64,000 bases of DNA from Lachnospira rogosae (GTDB lineage: Bacteria > Bacillota > Clostridia > Lachnospirales > Lachnospiraceae), in the NCBI RefSeq assembly GCF_040096455.1, contig NZ_JBBMER010000002.1, forward strand, positions 124,001 through 188,000, given 5' to 3'. The stretch's first letter is position 1. Every line of letters begins with the position of its first letter. A model generated the notes under the pieces. That model saw nothing but the letters and a program-made list of their open reading frames with translations. It was not told the DNA's origin and searched no databases. This document shows positions 25,083 through 34,449 of this stretch, in pieces. Both the position numbers and the translations under genes were made by a program.

Positions 25083-25991
25083 TTACGCATTTTCAAGACA
25101 TCTGTCTAACTCTGCAAGTACTCCTTCAAGCTGTTGTTCATTAGTTATATCATATACAATAGAAAAACAATCCTTTGCAAGTGCATATTCCTTATCCTTA
25201 AGCATTAACTCTCCAACCCTGTATACAATACCGATCGTCTTAGAGTCCGGGCCCGGCTCAACATTTTCTTTATCAAACATTGCCTGCATTGTGCGGATAT
25301 CATATTCTTTATCATCCTTAGTTACGCCCTTATCTTTGGCTTCCTTAAGTGCATTTTCTATATAATTAAGCTCTGAATCTGCATTATCTGTGTGGTAATA
25401 GATATTACTGTATGTGTAGCACGCCTTTGCCATATCTGTGTTGTATGATGAAAGATAATAAAAGCCCATATTTCTGTAATACCTTGCCATAGTTGCCCTT
25501 GTACAGCAAAATCTATATGCCTGCTTAGTGACATCAAGGTATCTTGACATCATATTAAGGTATTTGTAACATTCTGCAAGCCCAAGATATGAATCCAAAT
25601 CAACCGGATTCCAGCATAGTGCTTTCTTATAGGCGTCTTCTGCCCTCTTGTACTTTTGAAGCTTCACGCATAAATCAGCATAAGTCCTGTAATATTCTGC
25701 AATTGGAAGCTCTGGCATAAGTATTTCTTGCTGTGGCTCAAAATAGCACGCATATATATAATATTCCATAATATGATTAGTACACAGCCATATTGTATCC
25801 GTACCTTCTGACTTTCTTACATTAAGATCATTATCCAGCATACCAGCTTTTCTTTTATCTTCGTATTCAAGCTCTATGACATCTAACACCTTCATAAGTA
25901 TATCTGCCGCTTTATCATAATCTCCTGAATTAAATACTTCCTCATAATCTCCATACTGGCTCTTTAATTCATTAAGCTTTGTGTAATCCAT
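25083..25991 (-). CDS. Tetratricopeptide-repeat protein
   Basis: 302 residues without signal peptide or membrane segment. TPR-like helix pairs are visible at about 15-45, 100-150 (YADLCVKLQKYKRAEDAYKKAL, LGLAECYKYLNMMSRYLDVT) and 165-200 (YRNMGFYYLSSYNTDMAKACY), with a C-terminal pair near 265-300. It is likely a protein-interaction scaffold. It starts 33 bases after the GH13-like gene, so the two may work together. The end of the gene carries a small direct repeat across the stop (25058-25085). Confidence 0.8.
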   Translation of the reverse strand: MDYTKLNELKSQYGDYEEVFNSGDYDKAADILMKVLDVIELEYEDKRKAGMLDNDLNVRKSEGTDTIWLCTNHIMEYYIYACYFEPQQEILMPELPIAEYYRTYADLCVKLQKYKRAEDAYKKALCWNPVDLDSYLGLAECYKYLNMMSRYLDVTKQAYRFCCTRATMARYYRNMGFYYLSSYNTDMAKACYTYSNIYYHTDNADSELNYIENALKEAKDKGVTKDDKEYDIRTMQAMFDKENVEPGPDSKTIGIVYRVGELMLKDKEYALAKDCFSIVYDITNEQQLEGVLAELDRCLENA

Positions 25992-26023
25992 TTTAACTTT
26001 TTCCTTTCCGGATATTATAACTT

Positions 26024-27925
26024 TTAGTATCTTTTCTTAATAATTCTGGCTTTTTTCTTTTCTTGATATTCTGCCACAAGGATTGCTATGCTTCTTTCCG
26101 GTACACAGACGCTTCTTGCTTCTTTATCAATAAATGCTTTATCCTGCCCATCATTCGTGGCTGCTATTATCTTAAAGTTGCTGCTTCCCTCAACCTTTGG
26201 CAGGGCAAGATTGTGCTTTTCCCAATGCATATTATAAGCTATGTATATAAGGCTTCTTGACTTATCATCTGCGTAGGAATTGCAATACATAATTCCTATC
26301 TGCCTGCAATAATTCTCCATATCAGCATACCACGCATTGCCTCCGTGATATGACATATCCGGATAACCTAATGATTTGGAGTCACTTAACGAAAGACTTT
26401 CCCTGCTGTGAAGAATACCATATTTCTTTCTTAAGCCAATAAGCTTCTTAGTCCATTCCAATATCTGCATTGAATCATTGCTTGTTCTCCAGTTCACCCA
26501 CGAAAGCTCACTATCTATGCAATAAGGGTTATTATTTCCCTGCTGGGTGTTCATAAATTCATCTCCCGCAAGAATAAGCGGCGTACCCTGCGATAATATA
26601 ACCATAACAAGAGCATTTTTAATCTGCTTAATTCTTAACTGTCTTACCTTAAGCTTTCTCGTACTGCCTTCTTCGCCGCAATTCCAGCTGAAATTATAAT
26701 TCTCACCATCTCTATTATTCTCGCCATTAAGCTCGTTATGCTTGCGGTCGTAGCTCACCAGATCATACAGTGTAAAGCCATTATTACTTGCCACATAATT
26801 GATAACCGCAGCATTATATGGATTAGCACCTGCCATATTAATAAATGGCCTTAACATATCCTCATCACCTTTTAAATAACGCCTTATCGTATTCTGTGCA
26901 TCATTATTACAGCTTGCCATATGCTTATATGTACCCCTGTCTGAATTCCAGCCGACAGTAATTATCTTTGTATCTGCAAGCTGTGGATCTGCTGCCAGCA
27001 CATTTAGGGAATGTTCATCACAGTACAGGTGCACTCCGTCTATATGGTATTCCCTTACCCAGTACCTCACGCATTCAAGAATATATGCCGTTTTAACACC
27101 GTCAAAGAAGAATTCCATCACAACTTCAATTCCGTTATTATGCAGGCATTTTACCATATTCTTGAATTCTGTCGTGTAATCATTATATTTACCTGCCTTT
27201 TCACTAATATTATCCTCTGCTGGTATACTGTAAGATGCCTTAGGTGCATAATAAAATGCCTTGGTATAGCCCCAGCAGTTAAGCTTTTCTGCCTTTTTAG
27301 TAACAGTATTATTATAAATGCTTCCTTTTATCACACCATATCTTAAATATTCACTGCTGTCTATGAATTGAGGAAATCTGTATGCCTCATCAAATTCATA
27401 TGCCGGCATAAATTCAAGCGTAGTAATACCAAGTTCCTTAAGATATGGTATTTTCTCTACAATCCCCCTGAATGTCCCCTTTGCCTTTACCTTTGATGAC
27501 CTGCTTTTTGTAAATCCACGCACATTAAGCTTATAAAAAACACAGTCATTATATGGCAGATGCAGTGGCACATCACCTTCCCAATTAAAGCTTTCAAGCT
27601 TTACCGGACTTAAATGTAATGTATTTTCTTGCTCAACTCCAAATACTTCACAGCCTGTAACCGCCTTGGCATAAGGATCAACAATATATTCATCATCAGC
27701 CTTGTAACAATACAACATTCTCTCTATATTATCATCACACACACATACAGAATATACTGTCCCCATTCTTTTTTTTAACGGAATTTCCTCTTTTAATTCA
27801 AGAGTATCCCTATCAAAAAAGCATAGTTTTATATCCGTATCCGTACTACAATCATAAGCAAAATTATATCCATTTTCTATCCTGTTACACCCCATAATAC
27901 AAGGGTTACCACTCTCACATCGCAT
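26024..27925 (-). CDS. GH13 isoamylase/GlgX-like protein lacking the catalytic residues
   Basis: 633 residues from the ATG at 27923-27925 (GGAGG upstream). It has the frame of debranching enzymes: a short N-terminal beta domain, VFYKLNVRGFTKSRSS, the barrel entry GTFRGIVEKIPYLKELGI, INYVASNNGFTLYDLVSY, and GTPLILAGDEFMNTQQGNNN. The catalytic motifs are altered: region II reads IDGVHLYCDE (nucleophile Asp replaced by Tyr 301, Arg by His 299), region III IITVGWN (acid/base Glu absent) and region IV SNN instead of xHD (residues 380-382). Region I has lost its His and is followed by a deletion. I infer a non-catalytic glycan-binding or regulatory paralogue. Neighbours are a TPR and a radical SAM gene. 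Confidence 0.85.
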   Translation of the reverse strand: MRCESGNPCIMGCNRIENGYNFAYDCSTDTDIKLCFFDRDTLELKEEIPLKKRMGTVYSVCVCDDNIERMLYCYKADDEYIVDPYAKAVTGCEVFGVEQENTLHLSPVKLESFNWEGDVPLHLPYNDCVFYKLNVRGFTKSRSSKVKAKGTFRGIVEKIPYLKELGITTLEFMPAYEFDEAYRFPQFIDSSEYLRYGVIKGSIYNNTVTKKAEKLNCWGYTKAFYYAPKASYSIPAEDNISEKAGKYNDYTTEFKNMVKCLHNNGIEVVMEFFFDGVKTAYILECVRYWVREYHIDGVHLYCDEHSLNVLAADPQLADTKIITVGWNSDRGTYKHMASCNNDAQNTIRRYLKGDEDMLRPFINMAGANPYNAAVINYVASNNGFTLYDLVSYDRKHNELNGENNRDGENYNFSWNCGEEGSTRKLKVRQLRIKQIKNALVMVILSQGTPLILAGDEFMNTQQGNNNPYCIDSELSWVNWRTSNDSMQILEWTKKLIGLRKKYGILHSRESLSLSDSKSLGYPDMSYHGGNAWYADMENYCRQIGIMYCNSYADDKSRSLIYIAYNMHWEKHNLALPKVEGSSNFKIIAATNDGQDKAFIDKEARSVCVPERSIAILVAEYQEKKKARIIKKRY

Positions 27926-27958
27926 AATATGCCTCCATTTCAACTGTCTTATACTTTA

Positions 27959-28903
27959 TCATAATAATCCAGTATAATCAAATTCTGGAATAAAGCTTTC
28001 ATCTGCTGTACCGCCCTCTTGTATAAAGCCGTTGACAACACCTAATTCAATGGCATAATCTACAACCTCATCATATTCTTTCTTAGTGACCCTCCTGTTA
28101 AGATTATCGTATTCCTTAATTCTGTTTATCGGTGTGTACTGGTTCATAATGCTTATGTATATGTCATCTTTATATGTATCATACAGGTACTTGATTACAG
28201 CCTTGGAGTCTTTCACACACGCAGGCAGAAGAAGATGTCTTACTATGACACCTCTCTTCATAATCTGCTCTTCAACATACCCCTCTTTTACGAGTTCATC
28301 TTCTGCTGTAAAGAATACCGGCTTACCTGTCTGTCTTATCATTTCTTCTAATGCTTTCTTCGCAGTTTCTGTATAATCTGCAGCATATGAATACTGCTGT
28401 GAAAGCCTGCTGTCCATATATTTAAAATCCGGCAGATATACATCCACTATGCCATCTAACATTCTTAATGTTTCAACATTTTCATATGCACTTGTATTGT
28501 ATACAACCGGTATTCTAAGTCCTTTATTTCTTGCCTTTTCTATTGCCTTTATTATTGGAATTGTAAAATGTGTTGGCGTTACAAGATTAATATTATCAGC
28601 CTTATTATCCTGCAGACGAAGCATAACATCGCTCAGCTCATCTACAGATAATTCCTTTCCAACCTTTGCAGAAGCTATATCGTGATTCTGACAGAATACA
28701 CATCTTAATGTACAGCCCGAAAAGAATATAGCACCACTTCCACGCTCTCCTGATATGCAGGGTTCTTCCCACATATGAAGTGCAGCCCTTGCCGCCATAA
28801 TTTTATCATTCATAAGACAATAACCTTTATTATGTGTTCTGTCAATATTACAACGCCTTGGGCATATATTACATTTGTTATCTGGCTGTGTGCTTTGTGT
28901 CAT
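27959..28903 (-). CDS. PflX-like radical SAM protein
   Basis: 314 residues from the ATG at 28901-28903, best spaced from AGGA; an ATG at 28915 is possible. An N-terminal Cys cluster (CNICPRRCNIDRTHNKGYC) is followed by the radical SAM motif C-x3-C-x2-C in FSGCTLRCVFCQNHDIA, then NLVTPTHF and VYNTSAYE. This is the COG1313/PflX group, distant relatives of pyruvate-formate-lyase activase with unknown substrate. It uses S-adenosylmethionine and a 4Fe-4S cluster in the cytoplasm. It begins immediately after a tandem-repeat spacer behind the TepA gene and is followed by the GH13-like gene after 33 bases. Confidence 0.88.
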   Translation of the reverse strand: MTQSTQPDNKCNICPRRCNIDRTHNKGYCLMNDKIMAARAALHMWEEPCISGERGSGAIFFSGCTLRCVFCQNHDIASAKVGKELSVDELSDVMLRLQDNKADNINLVTPTHFTIPIIKAIEKARNKGLRIPVVYNTSAYENVETLRMLDGIVDVYLPDFKYMDSRLSQQYSYAADYTETAKKALEEMIRQTGKPVFFTAEDELVKEGYVEEQIMKRGVIVRHLLLPACVKDSKAVIKYLYDTYKDDIYISIMNQYTPINRIKEYDNLNRRVTKKEYDEVVDYAIELGVVNGFIQEGGTADESFIPEFDYTGLL

Positions 28904-28915
28904 CATAATCCTCAT

Positions 28916-29030
28916 TTCTGCATATGTTTACTATTCTGCATATCTTTATTGTTCTTCTATTTATTCTTCTGTATATGTTCATTGTCTTCTATTATTGTTC
29001 CGCATATGTTGATTGCCTTTTATTTACTCT
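28916..29030. repeat. About 3.5 degenerate 32-bp tandem repeats between two genes
   Basis: Copies at 28935-28967, 28968-28998 and 28999-29030, plus a partial at 28916-28934. The shared core is TCTGCATATGTT followed by ATTGTCTTCTATT-type sequence. They fill the whole space from the TepA stop codon (29024) to the radical SAM start. Confidence 0.75.
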
Positions 29031-29674
29031 TCTTTGTTCATAAGCTCTTTTATCTTATTGAATGCGTGGCTTATTCCGCCTACTTCATTAATAAGCCCGG
29101 CTTTCACTGCATCTTCTCCTACAAGAATTGTTCCCAGATCCTTTGTAAGCATTTCTGTATTCATCATCATATTCTCTACTTCTTTTTCTTTTGTGTCGCT
29201 TTTTCTTGCAATAAATGAGACAATCCTTTTCTGTATGCGTTCAAAATAATCATAAGTCTGTCTTGCACCTATTATATTTCCATTCATTCTCACCGGATGT
29301 ACTATCATTGTAGCTGTTGGAACAATAAATGAATAATCTGTGCTTACAGCAAGAGGAACACCTATACTGTGGGAATCTCCTATAACAAGAGATACCGTTG
29401 GCTTGTGCATTGACGCAATCATTTCGGACAATGCAAGCCCTGCACTTACATCTCCTCCGACCGTATTCATTAAAAATAATACTCCACCTATTGCATCATC
29501 ATTTTCCACCGCAGCAAGCTGTGGAAGCAGATGTTCATACTTGGTTGTCTTGCTTGCAGCTGGAAGATTATCGTGTCCTTCTATCTCACCTATTATTGTA
29601 ATTAGCTTAATCTTCTTTCCATTTTTATCCTCAAGCACAACCTGTCCATCTTTATTATCACTATCTTCACTCAT
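29024..29674 (-). CDS. tepA: TepA/ClpP-like serine protease
   Basis: 216 residues from the ATG at 29672-29674 (AAAGGAG upstream). ClpP/crotonase fold of the TepA (YmfB) type: GVLFLMNTVGGDVSAGLALSEM, nucleophile Ser in VIGDSHSIGVPLAVS, and the catalytic His in MIVHPVRMNGNIIG. In Bacillus TepA is linked to spore formation and protein translocation; the role here is unknown. No ClpX or ClpA gene is nearby. It leads a run of genes (radical SAM, GH13-like, TPR, HAD) that is closely spaced only after the repeat spacer. Confidence 0.88.
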   Translation of the reverse strand: MSEDSDNKDGQVVLEDKNGKKIKLITIIGEIEGHDNLPAASKTTKYEHLLPQLAAVENDDAIGGVLFLMNTVGGDVSAGLALSEMIASMHKPTVSLVIGDSHSIGVPLAVSTDYSFIVPTATMIVHPVRMNGNIIGARQTYDYFERIQKRIVSFIARKSDTKEKEVENMMMNTEMLTKDLGTILVGEDAVKAGLINEVGGISHAFNKIKELMNKEE

Positions 29675-29845
29675 ATATGTGCTGACTCCTTTACAATATT
29701 CCTGACCTTTCATAAAAATCCTGGCCTATACAATACTATGTCAGCACACCCCAGAACACTTCTTATAAAGAATGTACTGACTTATCATCTTATAATATTG
29801 CCAATATTGTAAATATTATGCCAAATATTCTGTATCCATAAATAT

Positions 29846-31153
29846 TTATTTTATAATTATCTGGAACCGGTCTATCTTCCTGCCTATAATGCCTGCATAA
29901 CCGTCCTGTCCATTGTCTGTTTCATTGTCTGTCTGATAAGAATAATAATCCATATTCTTTCTGCTTACCCTGTAGTACGCATAATGATATCTTCCGTCTT
30001 TTAATGTTGCATATGGTGTCGCTTCATTTATAAGCAATGATGCCGGTGTATAATAATACACTTCAACCGCCTCAATCTCAGCTCCATTTCCTGCATAACC
30101 ATTATAATAGTCATTAATATCTGAATTTCTGCTGTCAACATATGAAAGCCACCTGCCACCGGCATATACTCTGTATACAGCATAACCTTTATCAGTTGAT
30201 AAGGTTATTCCAGTTATTCCAGTCCCCTGTATTCCTGCATAATCTTCATCATTAACTACCTCAGGAAGCCAGTAACTGCCTCTAATCTGTGCCCTGTAGA
30301 TTACATTTACATTGGTATCAACATTTACTGCTTCAATTGCAGAACTTCCAGCAGCTTTATCTATACGTTCTATATTCTCTCCGTTATCGTCTGTATCTGG
30401 TCTATCTTTAAATGGTGAGCTGTAATCTGCATAAAATATATTGCCATCAAATTCGTGCCCATCTATTAAGTATGCTCCAAACTGCCACATCATACAATCC
30501 ATACCAGGTTCTTCTATACCCCAGTGTGCAAGCCACATATTAAAACCTCTGGTATTCGCAAGCCGCTCCAAATTCAGTACATTTTTATAATAATTATAGT
30601 TAGCATATACGCCTGTCTTATAGCCTTCTTTATCCATAGCTTCAATAAATTGTATACAAAAATCCGTTAAAAGCTCACCATCTTTGTATACATCAAGTCC
30701 ATTACTCTCCTTGTATCCGTCTGCATCTTCCATATCAAACCATACGCCACGGACAGGACTTCGCCCCTGCAACATTCTTAGTGTATGATTAATCTCAGAT
30801 GTCACTTCATCACTTGTAAGTGCATAACTGTATATATATACACCATAAGGTATTCCAAGCCGCTCACATTCATTCATATTACGGATTGCCTGCTTATCAT
30901 CTTGTCCTTCAATATCATTACCATAACCAATTCTTATTATGACACCTTCTACATGCTCCTCTATCCTGTTCCAGTCTATCAGACCATCGTGACTGCTTAC
31001 ATCTATCACAACTGCACTTACATTAAACACGCTTATGGTAATCATTATTATACTAAGAACAAGCGATACAACAATAGCTGTTAAATGTGTACTTCTGCCC
31101 TGTGCTTTATTATTGTCCTTCTTGCTATGTGTAAATTTCGGACTTTTTATCAT
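29846..31153 (-). CDS. GH25 muramidase with ChW-like C-terminal repeats
   Basis: 435 residues from the ATG at 31151-31153 (GGAGG upstream). A basic N-terminus and one membrane segment (about 24-46) act as signal anchor. The GH25 domain (about 47-250) keeps the catalytic pattern VIDVSSHDG and GVWFDMEDADGY. Two repeat units with an IYRAQIRGSYWLPEV / YAGIQGTGITGITL pattern and YRVYAGGRWLSYV / GAEIEAVEVYY resemble ChW (clostridial hydrophobic) repeats used for wall attachment. It cuts the peptidoglycan glycan strand. The leader contains a 14-bp inverted repeat close to the ribosome site. Confidence 0.87.
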   Translation of the reverse strand: MIKSPKFTHSKKDNNKAQGRSTHLTAIVVSLVLSIIMITISVFNVSAVVIDVSSHDGLIDWNRIEEHVEGVIIRIGYGNDIEGQDDKQAIRNMNECERLGIPYGVYIYSYALTSDEVTSEINHTLRMLQGRSPVRGVWFDMEDADGYKESNGLDVYKDGELLTDFCIQFIEAMDKEGYKTGVYANYNYYKNVLNLERLANTRGFNMWLAHWGIEEPGMDCMMWQFGAYLIDGHEFDGNIFYADYSSPFKDRPDTDDNGENIERIDKAAGSSAIEAVNVDTNVNVIYRAQIRGSYWLPEVVNDEDYAGIQGTGITGITLSTDKGYAVYRVYAGGRWLSYVDSRNSDINDYYNGYAGNGAEIEAVEVYYYTPASLLINEATPYATLKDGRYHYAYYRVSRKNMDYYSYQTDNETDNGQDGYAGIIGRKIDRFQIIIK

Positions 31154-31183
31154 AAGACATACCACCTCCTTTATATACATATA

Positions 31184-31231
31184 AAGGATATACCTTGTGT
31201 AAGAATACATCTTTAAGCAAGATATATCCTT
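31184..31231 (-). other. Inverted repeat in the GH25 leader
   Basis: AAGGATATACCTTG (31184-31197) and CAAGATATATCCTT (31218-31231) pair at 13 of 14 positions. The loop holds further short complementary runs. It lies about 15-50 bases upstream of the AAAGGAGG site. It may be a terminator of the helicase gene or a translation-control hairpin; no clean U tract is present. Confidence 0.4.
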
Positions 31232-31271
31232 AATATATGTTATTCTTAAAGGAAGGCTTCGTGCCTGTTAA

Positions 31272-32783
31272 TCAGTCTATATATTCTCTGTTAATTCCAC
31301 TCTTTATCTCAAGCAGCTTCTCAAATACTTCTTTATTATCAAGTACAATTATGCACAGCTTATCTCTTGCTCTTGTAACCCCCTGATACAGAAGCTTTTC
31401 TAATATATCATCAGTATTGTCTTCTACATCAGCAACTAATTCCCCGTACTCGTTATAACGGAATTTGCCATCTATAACTGTAAGCACCTTATCGAATTCT
31501 TTTCCTATATAACGGTAGGCATTGAACTGCCTTGTCTTATATCTTTCATTAATATCTTTATATGACTTCTCATAATCTATGTAAATGTACTGCTTTGCCC
31601 TGTAATATGCTTTAAGCTTTTTAAATTCATTAATACTGTTGGCATAGGCAATTGTTACACAATCATACTCATAGCCCCTGCCGTGCTTGGTAAGATCAAA
31701 TAAATTACGCACAAATTCCGCAAGTTCTGGATTGGTTCTTATCTTATCTGAAAGAAAATATTTCACTTCTGATAATTCTTCTATTCTTTTGTCCATTGCC
31801 CTTAACTGTTCATGTCTTGATAATACCTGGTCACAGTCATAGAACATAATAATCCTGCTGGCATTACATTCCTTAAGCCACTCAAACTGGTCATCGTGCA
31901 TTCGCTGTGTTTCATCTACAAGCACATAATCATAATCTTTGATATTATCTTCATTGACAAATTCTTTAGAGGTTATTATTGTAGTGTTACTAATGGTATT
32001 CTGCAATATATCTATATTAGGTGTCCTTCTGCCAAAGTGTATTATACATTTAGATAGTTCTTTTGGAAGCTTACGCACTGTATCATACAGAAGAAGTGTC
32101 TTTCCTGTTCCAGCTTCACCCTTTATTGAATAATATCTTACTTCACTATTATTAATAAGGCTGTTAAGGAACTTCCTGCTCATAGCCTCCTGCTGGTTCG
32201 TAAGAAAATACTGGTGTCTTGCAAACCTTTCTGGTGCATTAACTGGCGATATAAGATAGTCTTTAGCTTTGAACAGACTTTCGATATTGTATTTCATACA
32301 CTTCTTTATCATTCTTATATCAGCCACAAGCTCTGTAAAATCAGCCATAACAAGTGTATATGTATCGTCACATAGTTCTAATCTATATAATGTATTGGTA
32401 TTTAGAATAAATGTATACGAATATATATTAGTAGTTACTGGACTAAGGTAATATCTGTTTCTTACAAGCTGCTGCTTTATTCTATCCTCTCCTACATCTT
32501 CACTTTTAAGTTCTATATTAAGAATACTTTTTCTGTTAGATGAAATCCTTAATAAATCAAATTCCTTGCTTATATGTGCAATCGTATATGAATAGAAATA
32601 GTTATCCAGATCCTCTAACCTTGCACCAGCTTTAATCAATTCCCTTACAAGAATAATAAGTGACTCTTTCTCTCTTATCCTTGTCCTCTGAAAATCTTTT
32701 CTCCCCGACAAAATATATTCATACTCAGCAAAATCCTCATTATCACTAACTCTTGTGAGATTATAAATATTAATCGAGTTCAT
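31272..32783 (-). CDS. PD-(D/E)XK-like nuclease fused to DUF2075/SF1-type helicase
   Basis: 503 residues from the ATG at 32781-32783 (AGGTGAG). The N-terminal 120 residues hold EFDLLRI (Asp 76) followed by ILNIELKSE (Glu 91, Lys 93), the D-x(n)-E-x-K pattern of PD-(D/E)XK nucleases. A superfamily-1-like ATPase follows: Walker A GEAGTGKTL (222-230), Walker B VLVDETQRM (DETQ 290-293), RTNPELAEFVRNLF and motif VI YQGVTRARDKL. Single proteins of this build are common in phage defence and DNA repair. The function is inferred from domains only. Its neighbours (galE, GH25) give no context. Confidence 0.8.
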   Translation of the reverse strand: MNSINIYNLTRVSDNEDFAEYEYILSGRKDFQRTRIREKESLIILVRELIKAGARLEDLDNYFYSYTIAHISKEFDLLRISSNRKSILNIELKSEDVGEDRIKQQLVRNRYYLSPVTTNIYSYTFILNTNTLYRLELCDDTYTLVMADFTELVADIRMIKKCMKYNIESLFKAKDYLISPVNAPERFARHQYFLTNQQEAMSRKFLNSLINNSEVRYYSIKGEAGTGKTLLLYDTVRKLPKELSKCIIHFGRRTPNIDILQNTISNTTIITSKEFVNEDNIKDYDYVLVDETQRMHDDQFEWLKECNASRIIMFYDCDQVLSRHEQLRAMDKRIEELSEVKYFLSDKIRTNPELAEFVRNLFDLTKHGRGYEYDCVTIAYANSINEFKKLKAYYRAKQYIYIDYEKSYKDINERYKTRQFNAYRYIGKEFDKVLTVIDGKFRYNEYGELVADVEDNTDDILEKLLYQGVTRARDKLCIIVLDNKEVFEKLLEIKSGINREYID

Positions 32784-32807
32784 ACACTCACCTGCCTTTA
32801 TAGTAAA

Positions 32808-32844
32808 ATAGAGCATACTATACTTTATAATATGTATGCTCTAT
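32808..32844 (-). terminator. Inverted repeat between galE and the helicase gene
   Basis: A perfect 11-bp repeat, ATAGAGCATAC (32808-32818) and GTATGCTCTAT (32834-32844), ends on the minus strand in TTTTACT. It lies behind galE and just before the helicase start. Probably a weak terminator; an operator is the alternative. Confidence 0.5.
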
Positions 32845-32957
32845 CAACTCCGGCACATAGTATATATTAACACTCTCCAATATCCAATAATTATATAACT
32901 ATCGCGATATTGTAATAGCAATATTAATATTAACACTATATTACGCCGCTATATATT

Positions 32958-33971
32958 CTACTGTCTGTATCCGTTAGGATTATGGCTCTGCCAGTTCCAA
33001 CTGTCTTTACACATATCTTCAAGTGTCTTCTTAGCTTCCCAGCCTAGAACCTTAGCCGCTTTAGAGGCATCAGCCCACGAATCAGGTAAATCTCCCGGTC
33101 TTCTGTCACCAATCACATAATTAATCTTAACACCTGTTGAACTTTCAAACGCATTAACTATCTCAAGTACACTGTAAGGAGTTCCCGTTCCTAAGTTAAA
33201 TATCTCAACACCCTTATGTGACTGTGCATATTCAACAGCCTTAAGATGTCCGCAGGCAAGATCTACAACGTGTATATAATCTCTTCTACAAGTACCGTCT
33301 GGTGTATCGTAATCTCCGCCAAATATTGTAAGCTGCTCTCTTCTTCCTGCCGCAACCTGTGATACATAAGGCATAAGATTATTAGGAATTCCCTGTGGGT
33401 CTTCTCCAATCTTACCTGATGGATGTGCTCCAATTGGATTGAAATAACGAAGAAGTATAACTGTAAGCTCTGAATCCGCATTAGCACAATCTGTAAGAAT
33501 CTGCTCCATCATAGCCTTAGTCCATCCATATGGATTAGAGCATGCACCTCTTGGCATAGTTTCAACATATGGAGGCTTCTGTTCTCCATATACTGTCGCT
33601 GAAGATGAGAATACAATCTTCTTAACTCCTGCTTCTTTCATACACTCAAGAAGTGTAAGTGTTGTATCAATATTGTTACGGTAATACTTGGCTGGAAGTC
33701 TTGTTGACTCACCAACTGCCTTAAGTCCAGCAAAATGTATTACACAATCAATCTTATTATCAGCAAATATCTTAGTCATAGCTTCTTTGTCTTTAACATC
33801 AGCCTCATAAGATACAATACTTTTTCCAGTTATCTCTTCCACTCTCTTTATAGATTCAGGACAACTGTTACTGTAATCATCAACTATAACAACATCATGT
33901 CCTGCATTAAGTAATTCAACTGCTGTATGTGAACCTATATATCCAGCTCCACCTGCTAATAAAACAACCAT
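32958..33971 (-). CDS. galE: UDP-glucose 4-epimerase
   Basis: 337 residues, short-chain dehydrogenase fold. NAD-binding GGAGYIGSHT at the N-terminus, SSSATVYGE and the Tyr-x3-Lys pair in PYGWTKAMME, and RYFNPIGAHPSGKIGE. It interconverts UDP-glucose and UDP-galactose. In this window it would supply UDP-galactose to the glf product (UDP-galactopyranose mutase) and the glycosyltransferases at 45-58 kb. AGGAGG supports the start. It has no operon partner on either side. Confidence 0.97.
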   Translation of the reverse strand: MVVLLAGGAGYIGSHTAVELLNAGHDVVIVDDYSNSCPESIKRVEEITGKSIVSYEADVKDKEAMTKIFADNKIDCVIHFAGLKAVGESTRLPAKYYRNNIDTTLTLLECMKEAGVKKIVFSSSATVYGEQKPPYVETMPRGACSNPYGWTKAMMEQILTDCANADSELTVILLRYFNPIGAHPSGKIGEDPQGIPNNLMPYVSQVAAGRREQLTIFGGDYDTPDGTCRRDYIHVVDLACGHLKAVEYAQSHKGVEIFNLGTGTPYSVLEIVNAFESSTGVKINYVIGDRRPGDLPDSWADASKAAKVLGWEAKKTLEDMCKDSWNWQSHNPNGYRQ

Positions 33972-34023
33972 ATGTACCTCCTAATTTTAATATATTATAT
34001 AATAACCAAGCCCCTATCCAATG

Positions 34024-34449
34024 TCAAGAAACAGCCATATATGTATTCTTAACTGTTTCAATGGCTTCTTTAAATATTTTTCTGTTAAGTGTCTGTGCCT
34101 TAACCTCATACTGTTCTTTAAGCCTATCCGCCTTAGCAGTATCTCCAAGCTTTATGTACATATAATAATCAACAGCAAAGTCATAACATTCAGCAAATGT
34201 ATAATAATCCTGTTCATCATCTGATATGCTTTTACCTATACCTTTATTATAATTAATTTTTTTGACAAGTCCTGAATAATCTTTTTCCATAAAATCATTA
34301 AACAGACTCTCTTCTTCATAACCAGAATACCTTCCCTTGGTACTGTATATATCACGTGCCGTATCGGCTATTGGAGCTATTGATATTATAAGCAATATTC
34401 CTGAAATAACATACAACAGCACAAATGGATTAAATTTCTTCTTTGCCAT
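34024..34449 (-). CDS. Small single-pass membrane protein, third gene of a three-gene operon
   Basis: 141 residues. A basic start and one membrane segment (about 9-27, FVLLYVISGILLIISIAP) are followed by a mostly helical domain (residues 40-141) with acidic and aromatic stretches (YYTFAECYDFAVDYYMYIK). No zinc ribbon, unlike its two upstream partners, but the domain looks like theirs (YDFAVDYYMY against YDYLEIRKAI and YDWYYDSFSD). Its start overlaps the stop of the preceding gene by one base (TAATG), so the three are co-translated. Function unknown. Confidence 0.7.
   Translation of the reverse strand: MAKKKFNPFVLLYVISGILLIISIAPIADTARDIYSTKGRYSGYEEESLFNDFMEKDYSGLVKKINYNKGIGKSISDDEQDYYTFAECYDFAVDYYMYIKLGDTAKADRLKEQYEVKAQTLNRKIFKEAIETVKNTYMAVS

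Noticed and set aside
32900..32924. Small palindromes (TATCGCGATA and ATATTG/CAATAT)
   Set aside because: Short, AT-rich and expected by chance in this composition.
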